From: Acidobacteriota bacterium
GTDB lineage: Bacteria; Acidobacteriota; Terriglobia; Bryobacterales; Bryobacteraceae
Assembly: GCA_021788955.1 (NCBI GenBank)
Contig: JAJYKC010000185.1
Coordinates: 1-5,970, forward strand
DNA length: 5,970 bases
Direction of reading: 5' to 3'
Shown in pieces: positions 1 to 5,970 of this stretch (position 1 is the first letter of the stretch; every line of letters starts with the position of its first letter). The notes beneath the pieces are model-generated. The model ran no database searches, was not told the DNA's origin, and was given only the letters and a program-made list of their open reading frames with translations. The translations under genes and the position numbers were made by a program.

Positions 1-1160
1 GGCTGAAACTCCAGTGTCCCCGGCGCGTCCGTCGCCACCGAATCGAGATCCTTCCCGCCCGGACGCATCTTCATCGTGATCGCATCGCTCTTCAAAATCC
101 TCGTCTCCGGATTCGCCGCCTTCGTATCCGGCGCCGGCTGCGAGATCACCACGCCGTGCCCCTGTGCCACCGCCTCCGTCAACTGGCTGTCGGAAACTGT
201 CCCCTGCCGCACCACCGCGAAGCGCAAGTCGATATGGTCGGTGTGAATCGCCGTCTTGCCGCTCTTCGACTCCGAAATAAGCTGCGCATCGGGCTGGCCG
301 GAAATGTGGTCGATCTGCCCGTTGTCGTCGAAGTTCATGATCAGGTGCGCCGCTGAGAAATCTAACTTGCGCTCAGCCTGCGCATCCACTCCCCGGGCGT
401 TATCCGCCTCCACCAGCGAGATGGCCCCACTGTCCAACGTCACCACCGTCGGGCCGCCGTTCATCGTCAGCGTGTCGCGCTCCAGCTTCGACCAGGGCGC
501 CAAATACACCTTTCCCTCGTTCTCCTTATAAATGAGATCGCCGGTCTCGATGTGCATCGGCGGCGCTTTCGGATTATTCCCCCGCCACAGCAGGTGAATC
601 TGGCTGAGCAGGTGCAATTCATGCGTCTGCGGGTCGTAATCGGCGCCCACCGCATCCCCGCTGCCCCGGTCGAACTCGAAACTCGCCGCGCGATCCGTCG
701 TCGCGCGCCCGGTCTTGGTCTCAAAGTGCACTCCCGACGAGCGAATCACCATCAGCTTCCCGCTCGGCGGTTCGTCGGCCGGCACGTTCATCGTGATCTC
801 CACGGCTCCGTCGCTGAACAGCACGCCGGTGCCAATGTCGAAGCTCGCCTTAGCGCACTTCACCAGGTCATAGCTGGTCGCATCGCGGCTGAACAGGTGC
901 AGCTCCACGCCCTCCAACTCGAACTCATTCGGCTGCCGCACCTGCCGGAAATCATGCGCCCGAATCTCGACCGTCGTCTTCCCGTTCGCCGTCTGCCGCC
1001 AGCTCCAGTCCTGCGCTGTGGACGCGGTGTTATCGGGCAAAATGGCAGGGGTCTTCGGCGCGGTCCGGCTGCGCGTCCGCACCTGATTCAGATACGAAAA
1101 GCCGACTGCGGCGATGATAGCGGCCATGGCCAGCAACAGAAGCGGGCGAGTGCGCCACAT
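1..1160 (-). CDS. lptC: LptC/OstA-like LPS-export periplasmic protein, partial (C-terminus beyond window)
   Basis: Reading leftward from an ATG at 1160, the frame stays open for 386 codons and runs off the window at position 1, so the stop is not visible. The product begins MWRTRPLLLLAMAAIIAAVG, a short basic end followed by one hydrophobic segment (about residues 6-23), as expected for an inner-membrane anchor with a periplasmic body. The rest is polar, beta-rich and free of further membrane segments. It includes VEIRAHDFRQV (about 64-74), ELEGVELHLF (about 81-90) and a later LRFAVV stretch before AVAQGHGVVIS. These alternating strands resemble the LptC (DUF1239) and OstA/LptA beta-jellyroll families, which carry lipopolysaccharide from the LptBFG transporter towards LptD. 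E. coli LptC is only about 190 residues, so this one probably holds more than one jellyroll unit, a form I associate with acidobacterial homologues. A purine-rich run 10 nt upstream supports the start. Downstream lptA or lptB genes may lie to the left, but this cannot be seen. The family is assigned by eye and is fairly likely, not certain. Confidence 0.72.
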   Translation of the reverse strand, partial: MWRTRPLLLLAMAAIIAAVGFSYLNQVRTRSRTAPKTPAILPDNTASTAQDWSWRQTANGKTTVEIRAHDFRQVRQPNEFELEGVELHLFSRDATSYDLVKCAKASFDIGTGVLFSDGAVEITMNVPADEPPSGKLMVIRSSGVHFETKTGRATTDRAASFEFDRGSGDAVGADYDPQTHELHLLSQIHLLWRGNNPKAPPMHIETGDLIYKENEGKVYLAPWSKLERDTLTMNGGPTVVTLDSGAISLVEADNARGVDAQAERKLDFSAAHLIMNFDDNGQIDHISGQPDAQLISESKSGKTAIHTDHIDLRFAVVRQGTVSDSQLTEAVAQGHGVVISQPAPDTKAANPETRILKSDAITMKMRPGGKDLDSVATDAPGTLEFQ

Positions 1161-1170
1161 CGTAAGAAGG

Positions 1171-1185
1171 TTCTCTCTCTCTTTC
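1171..1185 (-). promoter_or_regulatory. Purine-rich ribosome binding region of the lptC-like gene
   Basis: On the minus strand this reads GAAAGAGAGAGAGAA and ends 10 nt before the ATG at 1160. It is not a canonical AGGAGG, but the GAGAG core at this distance is an acceptable Shine-Dalgarno. It favours this ATG, since no other ATG or GTG start lies close upstream in the frame. Confidence 0.45.
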
Positions 1186-1328
1186 AGTGTAAGCCAGCCG
1201 CCCCCGGCCTTCGTCTTCTGCGCCAAAATCTGTCAGAATGTAAGCCCGCCTACGCTCCCGGAAAACACTTGAGTGCCCGATTGTCAAGAAAAATTTCCCT
1301 TCTGTTTTCTTACGATTACGGATGAAGA

Positions 1329-1355
1329 CTAGCACTCCTCGGGGAACTGTGCTAA
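1329..1355 (+). promoter_or_regulatory. CIRCE operator (HrcA binding site), imperfect
   Basis: The left half-site is CTAGCACTC (1329-1337), then a 9-base spacer (1338-1346), then the right half-site CTGTGCTAA (1347-1355). The known CIRCE consensus is TTAGCACTC-N9-GAGTGCTAA, so the left arm matches 8 of 9 bases, the right arm 7 of 9, and the spacer is exact. CIRCE is bound by the heat-labile repressor HrcA and typically precedes groESL or dnaK operons; here it lies 98 bp before the groES start. The two changes in the right arm (CT for GA) break the outer part of the dyad. Regulation by HrcA is inferred; hrcA itself is not in the window. Confidence 0.85.
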
Positions 1356-1386
1356 TAAGATAGCTGTAGCTCAAAAACGCAACCGA

Positions 1387-1404
1387 GCCGCGATCTCTCG
1401 CGGC
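1387..1404 (+). other. Stem-loop in the probable groES 5' leader
   Basis: GCCGCGA, loop TCTC, TCGCGGC form a perfect 7-bp GC-rich stem with a 4-base loop. It lies downstream of CIRCE and 33 nt before the groES Shine-Dalgarno, so it should be in the leader RNA if transcription starts near CIRCE. It lacks a U tract, so it is not an intrinsic terminator. A role in message stability or processing is possible but unproven. Confidence 0.4.
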
Positions 1405-1437
1405 CGAACGAGCAAATAGTTCACCCTACGTTCCTTT

Positions 1438-1444
1438 AGGAGGT
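1438..1444 (+). promoter_or_regulatory. Shine-Dalgarno of groES
   Basis: AGGAGGT is a full match to the 16S rRNA 3' end and stands 9 nt before the ATG at 1454. It fixes the groES start and predicts strong translation. Confidence 0.9.
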
Positions 1445-1453
1445 TCCGAAGCG

Positions 1454-1768
1454 ATGAATATTCGACCGCTCCACGACCGCATTGTGGTCAAGCGCATTGA
1501 AGAATCCGAGACCAAGCACGGGTCTCTTTATATTCCGGATTCCGCGAAAGAGAAGCCGCAGGAAGGCGAAGTGGTTGCCGTCGGCAACGGCAAGCGCCTC
1601 GAAGACGGCAAAATTGCCCCGCTCGATGTGAAGCCGGGCGACCGCATCCTGTTTGGCAAGTATTCGGGCAGCGACATCAAGCTCGATGGGGAAGAGTACA
1701 TGATCATGCGCGAGGACGAAGTGCTCGCCGTGATCGAGGGCGGCAGCAAGAAGACCAAGGCCGCCTAA
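1454..1768 (+). CDS. groES: Co-chaperonin GroES (Hsp10)
   Basis: This 104-residue protein is the heptameric lid that caps GroEL and closes the folding chamber in the cytosol. It opens with [16 protein letters not shown], the classic GroES first strand. The mobile loop that docks on GroEL follows at about 17-33, then [11 protein letters not shown] (about 37-47), the roof hairpin, and the [12 protein letters not shown] and [13 protein letters not shown] blocks near the end. All family blocks are in order and length is near the usual 95-100. Two details differ from the norm. The hydrophobic mobile-loop stretch reads GSLYIPD where many homologues have GGIIIPD, and a basic tail, GGSKKTKAA, extends past the usual end. 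The gene is first in an operon with groEL, 40 bp downstream, behind a CIRCE operator and a strong Shine-Dalgarno. Heat-shock induction through HrcA is therefore likely. Confidence 0.98.
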   Translation: MNIRPLHDRIVVKRIEESETKHGSLYIPDSAKEKPQEGEVVAVGNGKRLEDGKIAPLDVKPGDRILFGKYSGSDIKLDGEEYMIMREDEVLAVIEGGSKKTKAA

Positions 1769-1792
1769 GCGATTTTCAGAAAGCAATTCAGC

Positions 1793-1799
1793 AAGGGAG
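1793..1799 (+). promoter_or_regulatory. Shine-Dalgarno of groEL
   Basis: AAGGGAG lies 9 nt before the ATG at 1809, within the 40-bp groES-groEL gap. The gap shows no terminator and no convincing second promoter, so the two genes are expected to share one message. Confidence 0.75.
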
Positions 1800-1805
1800 A
1801 TTTGA

Positions 1806-3440
<1,635 letters not shown>

Positions 3441-3464
3441 ACCGTAGCTCCCTCCGATCCTTTG

Positions 3465-3497
3465 AAGCCCACCCGGTTCACCCGGGTGGGCTTTTTT
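3465..3497 (+). terminator. Intrinsic (Rho-independent) terminator of the groESL operon
   Basis: A perfect 10-bp GC-rich stem, GCCCACCCGG (3467-3476) against CCGGGTGGGC (3482-3491), encloses a 5-base loop. It is extended by two A-T pairs and followed directly by six T residues (3492-3497). It begins 24 nt after the groEL stop. The T run lies on one side only, so it should act on rightward transcription and insulate the GH51 gene. Confidence 0.95.
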
Positions 3498-3528
3498 ATT
3501 GCACCGCCACTCGTCACTGCCGCCGTTG

Positions 3529-3534
3529 TATCAT
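3529..3534 (+). promoter_or_regulatory. Possible -10 box of the GH51 gene
   Basis: TATCAT matches five of six bases of TATAAT and ends 10 nt before the ATG at 3545. No good -35 hexamer stands at 16-18 bp. If it is real, transcription would start only a few bases before the ATG, giving an almost leaderless message. This agrees with the lack of a Shine-Dalgarno there. The evidence is suggestive only. Confidence 0.3.
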
Positions 3535-3544
3535 CGCAAAAGTC

Positions 3545-5101
3545 ATGAAGCCCACCTCGATCTCCCGCCGCGCGTTCAACGCCGCTCTGCTTTCCAGCCC
3601 GCTCATCCTCAGCGGCGCTCCAGGGTCGCAAACCACGCGCGTAAAAATCGATACGGACCGCAAAATCAGCGAGATCGACCCCAAAATCTACGGCAACTTC
3701 GCCGAGCACCTCGGCCGCTGCATCGAGGGCGGCATCTTCGAGGAAGGCTCACCGCTATCCGACTCGCAGGGATACCGCAAGGACGTGATCGAAGCCGTCC
3801 GCAACCTCCACGTCGGCCTGCTCCGCTGGCCCGGCGGCAACTTCAGCTCGAACTACCACTGGATGGACGGCATCGGCCCCCGCAACGACCGCCCCAAGCG
3901 CCTCGAAATGGCCTGGCACACCATCGAAGACAACCGCTTCGGCACTCACGAGTTTCTCGATTACGTCGAGATGCTAGCCATTGAACCCTACGTCTGCGCC
4001 AACTTCGGCACCGGGACCTGGCTCGAAGCCCAGCAATGGGTCGAATACTGCAATCTCGACCAGGACACCGCCATGACCCAGCTTCGCAAGAGGAACGGCC
4101 GCGACAAACCTTGGAACGTCAAATACTGGAGCCTTGGCAACGAGATGGACGGACCCTGGCAGATGGGCCACCGCTCCGCAGACGACTATGGTAAGTTCGC
4201 CCTCGAAGGCGCCAAGCTCATGAAGTGGACCGACCCAACCATCAAGCTCGTCGCCGCCGGTTCATCCAACTACAACCCGAACGCCGACTGGGTCGGATGG
4301 AACCGCACCGTCCTTACTTACCTCAAGAATCACGCCGATTACTTATCCATGCACCTCTATGTCGGCAATCTAAAGGATAACTTCGAATCGTTCCTGGCCA
4401 GTTCGCTGAACCTCGCCGATAAGATAGAAACCGCCGAAGGCACGATCCGCGGTGTCATGACTGGCGAACCCAAGCGTAAGATATACATCGCCTGGGATGA
4501 ATGGAACGTATGGTATCGCGCCCGCGGCCAAGGCAAGGAAAGCGGACGGCGCATCCTCGAAGAGCACTACAACCTGGAAGACGCCCTCGTCATCGCGACG
4601 TTGCTCAATACCTTCGTCAACCATTGCCACATCGTCAAAATCGCCAATCTCGCTCAGTTAGTCAACGTCATAGCCCCAATCTTCACGAACGAACAAGGGC
4701 TGTTTCTCCAGACCATCTACTATCCACTCCAGTTGTTCGCCATGAACTCCCGCGGCCACGGGCTCGAGTTATACGTCGACGGACCGAGTTACTCTACCGC
4801 GGAGTACTCTAAGGTCCCGATGCTCGATGTCTCCGCCGCTTACGACAATGGTCAACTCGTGCTCAACGTCGTCAACCGCTCCCGCACGGACGCACTCTCT
4901 GCAGACTTTGAACTCGAAGACAAGCAGTTCGGCAGCGAATTCGAAGTCGCCGAGGTCAACGGACCCGACATTAAGGCCGAAAACGACTTCGGCAAGACTC
5001 TCGTCAAGGCCGAGCGCAAATCCGCCTCGGCGAGCGGGAACCGGCTTCAGTACACCTTCCCCGCTCACTCTTACACGATGCTCAAGGGCCGCGTCAGCTA
5101 A
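3545..5101 (+). CDS. Exported GH51 alpha-L-arabinofuranosidase (Tat signal)
   Basis: This 518-residue enzyme should release terminal alpha-L-arabinofuranosyl units from arabinan, arabinoxylan or arabinogalactan by the retaining mechanism. The N-terminus carries SRRAFNAALL (7-16), a twin-arginine motif followed by a hydrophobic stretch to about residue 23, so export in folded form is likely. Family GH51 blocks follow: YGNFAEHLGRCIEGGIF (49-65), LRWPGGNFSSNYHW (93-106), EPYVCANFGTGTW (147-159) and WSLGNEMDGPWQMGH (195-209), with acid/base Glu200. MHLYVGN (269-275) and AWDEWNVWYR (316-325), with nucleophile Glu319, come next, then LAQLVNVIAPIFT (369-381). The barrel gives way to a beta-sandwich domain from about 400. 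Length is normal. The signal peptide supports the chosen ATG, but no Shine-Dalgarno precedes it. The groEL terminator separates it from the chaperonin operon, so it is probably transcribed alone. Such genes are often called abfA; exact substrate cannot be read from sequence. Many characterised GH51 enzymes are cytoplasmic, so the Tat signal is notable. Confidence 0.95.
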   Translation: MKPTSISRRAFNAALLSSPLILSGAPGSQTTRVKIDTDRKISEIDPKIYGNFAEHLGRCIEGGIFEEGSPLSDSQGYRKDVIEAVRNLHVGLLRWPGGNFSSNYHWMDGIGPRNDRPKRLEMAWHTIEDNRFGTHEFLDYVEMLAIEPYVCANFGTGTWLEAQQWVEYCNLDQDTAMTQLRKRNGRDKPWNVKYWSLGNEMDGPWQMGHRSADDYGKFALEGAKLMKWTDPTIKLVAAGSSNYNPNADWVGWNRTVLTYLKNHADYLSMHLYVGNLKDNFESFLASSLNLADKIETAEGTIRGVMTGEPKRKIYIAWDEWNVWYRARGQGKESGRRILEEHYNLEDALVIATLLNTFVNHCHIVKIANLAQLVNVIAPIFTNEQGLFLQTIYYPLQLFAMNSRGHGLELYVDGPSYSTAEYSKVPMLDVSAAYDNGQLVLNVVNRSRTDALSADFELEDKQFGSEFEVAEVNGPDIKAENDFGKTLVKAERKSASASGNRLQYTFPAHSYTMLKGRVS

Positions 5102-5109
5102 CCGCCCGG

Positions 5110-5970
5110 CTATTGCCCGAACTCCGCCACGACGGTGGTCTGCTTGTTGTTCAGCATCACCGTCGTCACCGGATTCGTCCCGGTTGCCAGCCCGGACCAT
5201 TCCATGAACGTGTACCCCGGATTCGGTGTCGCCGTCAGTTTCACCGCCACGCCCCGCGGATATATTCCTCCCGCGGGAGTAACCGTGCCGCCCTGCACCG
5301 GAGCTGCCACAATCATCAAGGTCACCGGCGGATTCACCTGATAAGTTACGCTCACACTTGGCGCAACGTTTCCCGCGATATCCGCCGCTCGCGAGCAAGT
5401 CGCCGTGAAGGTTCCCAACCCATTCGACGGCCCGGTCACCGTCAGCGCCGCATTCGCCGCCACACCCGAAAGCGCATCCGTGGTGTTACACCCCGCCTGC
5501 GGCACGTACCCCAGAGCGTAGATCGCACCGTTGGCAACACCCGTCACCGTCACGACAGGCGGCGTCAGGTCGATGCCGACTCCTTGCGTAATCAGTCCGC
5601 TGATATTGCCCGCGTTATCGAGCACACGCAGCGAAACGGTATGCATCGCCTCGCCGCTCACCGTCGTGGACCCGCTCGGACCATTCGTCACCAGCGTCGG
5701 GCCGTTATCCACCCAATACCTTAGCTGGTTCACGCCGCTTCCGCTGTCGCTTCCGCTCACGTTCGTACTGACTGGCGAGACGTTTGTCCATCCTTGATTC
5801 AACGTCACCGAAAGCGAAATCGTCCCCGTCGGAGGGACAAGATCGATCCCCGCCGGCGCGACAAACAGCACCACTCCGCTCGTCGGAGCAAGACTTACAT
5901 TCACGACGCCGCCGTTCACCGAGTAATTCGTGCCGCTCAGCGCGTCTTGTAACTGCGTCCCGTCCGAGAA
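5110..5970 (-). CDS. Secreted modular protein, C-terminal part: amylase-like tail, Ig-like domains, InlB B-repeat-like module (5' partial)
   Basis: The frame is open from the right edge to a TAG at 5112-5110, giving the last 286 residues; the true start lies outside. A GTG at 5919 is only an internal valine. Residues 1-38 (DGTQLQDALSGTNYSVNGG, then VNVSLAPTSGVVLF) resemble the final beta-strands of the C-terminal domain of GH13 alpha-amylase-type enzymes, so the missing part may be a glycosidase; this is inference. Two Ig-like modules follow, each opening with GIDLxPP (41-47 and 132-138). The first contains SGSDSGSGVNQLRYWVDNG and the phrase VLDNAGNISG; the second contains AADIAGNVAPSVSVTY and two cysteines (161, 192) that could form a disulfide. 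Residues about 216-284 end in GYTFMEWSG and TTVVAEF, typical of the divergent InlB B-repeat (Flg_new-like) module. Such modules usually act as spacers or in adhesion outside the cell. The gene converges on the GH51 gene with 8 bp between stops. Confidence 0.8.
   Translation of the reverse strand, partial: FSDGTQLQDALSGTNYSVNGGVVNVSLAPTSGVVLFVAPAGIDLVPPTGTISLSVTLNQGWTNVSPVSTNVSGSDSGSGVNQLRYWVDNGPTLVTNGPSGSTTVSGEAMHTVSLRVLDNAGNISGLITQGVGIDLTPPVVTVTGVANGAIYALGYVPQAGCNTTDALSGVAANAALTVTGPSNGLGTFTATCSRAADIAGNVAPSVSVTYQVNPPVTLMIVAAPVQGGTVTPAGGIYPRGVAVKLTATPNPGYTFMEWSGLATGTNPVTTVMLNNKQTTVVAEFGQ

Larger units (their letters stand above)
1161..1453. promoter_or_regulatory. Divergent intergenic control region between lptC-like gene and groES
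   Basis: This 293-bp gap separates the divergently transcribed lptC-like gene and groES operon. The stretch 1281-1320 is AT-rich compared with the genes on either side, as expected of a promoter. It contains TTGTCA at 1281-1286 on the plus strand and an overlapping perfect TTGACA at 1287-1282 on the minus strand. Neither has a good -10 box at 16-18 bp, so I cannot fix either core promoter. TACGAT (1311-1316) and TAAGAT (1356-1361) are weak -10-like hexamers for groES. The CIRCE operator, a leader stem-loop and the groES Shine-Dalgarno occupy the right part. I see no coding gene here. Confidence 0.6.

Noticed and set aside
1281..1316. A sigma70 promoter for groES built from TTGTCA and TACGAT
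   Set aside because: The spacing is 24 bp, too long for a working sigma70 promoter, and no better pair was found. No core promoter is therefore called.
552..1325. A 257-codon plus-strand open frame
   Set aside because: It is Arg/His/Pro-rich, overlaps the lptC-like gene on the other strand and crosses into the promoter region. No family resemblance was seen, so it is a shadow frame.
3441..3544. Search for a small gene or RNA between groEL and the GH51 gene
   Set aside because: The space is taken up by the terminator and about 47 bp before the ATG; there is no room or signal for another gene.
5268..5279. Perfect 12-bp palindrome CTCCCGCGGGAG
   Set aside because: It lies inside the coding sequence of the InlB-like module, in GC-rich DNA, with no sign of being an operator; probably chance.
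5113..5724. A 203-codon plus-strand open frame opposite the Ig-like protein
   Set aside because: It is very rich in Arg and His with no domain, and the opposite strand encodes a clear Ig/InlB-type protein.
5110..5919. Treating the GTG at 5919 as the start of a complete short protein
   Set aside because: The frame continues open to the window edge, and the upstream residues continue the same beta-sandwich pattern. It is an internal valine codon of a 5'-truncated gene.

Overview
The window looks like a GC-rich chromosomal segment of a Gram-negative (diderm) bacterium. My best guess is an Acidobacteriota member of the Solibacter/Bryobacter type. This rests on inference: the long LptC/OstA-like protein, the HrcA/CIRCE-style groESL control, and a plant-polysaccharide enzyme beside a modular Ig-domain protein with a glycosidase-like fragment. 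No mobile element, CRISPR array, tRNA or rRNA was seen.

Layout: (1) 1-1160, minus strand: a membrane-anchored LptC/OstA-like lipopolysaccharide-export protein, running off the left edge, so its stop is not visible. (2) 1161-1453: a divergent control region holding an imperfect CIRCE operator (1329-1355), a perfect 7-bp stem-loop (1387-1404) in the probable groES leader and a strong Shine-Dalgarno. (3) 1454-3440, plus strand: the groES-groEL operon, closed by a textbook intrinsic terminator (3465-3497). (4) 3545-5101, plus strand: an exported GH51 alpha-L-arabinofuranosidase with a twin-arginine signal and both catalytic glutamates. (5) 5110-5970, minus strand: the C-terminal 286 residues of a large secreted modular protein. 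It starts with what looks like the last strands of a GH13 amylase-type C-terminal domain, followed by two Ig-like modules and an InlB B-repeat-like module.

How the genes relate: groES and groEL form one heat-shock unit, probably repressed by HrcA, and make the cytosolic chaperonin. The LptC-like gene is transcribed away from it and serves outer-membrane biogenesis. The GH51 gene is insulated from groEL by the terminator and converges on the modular protein gene with only 8 bp between the stop codons. These last two suggest polysaccharide use outside the cytoplasm, but nothing shows they share regulation.

The window is mostly ordinary conserved biology; I do not see an undescribed system. The points most worth a second look are the long LptC-like protein, the atypical GroES mobile loop and GroEL tail, the asymmetric CIRCE, the GH51 start without a ribosome binding site, and the amylase-like tail on the truncated right-hand protein.
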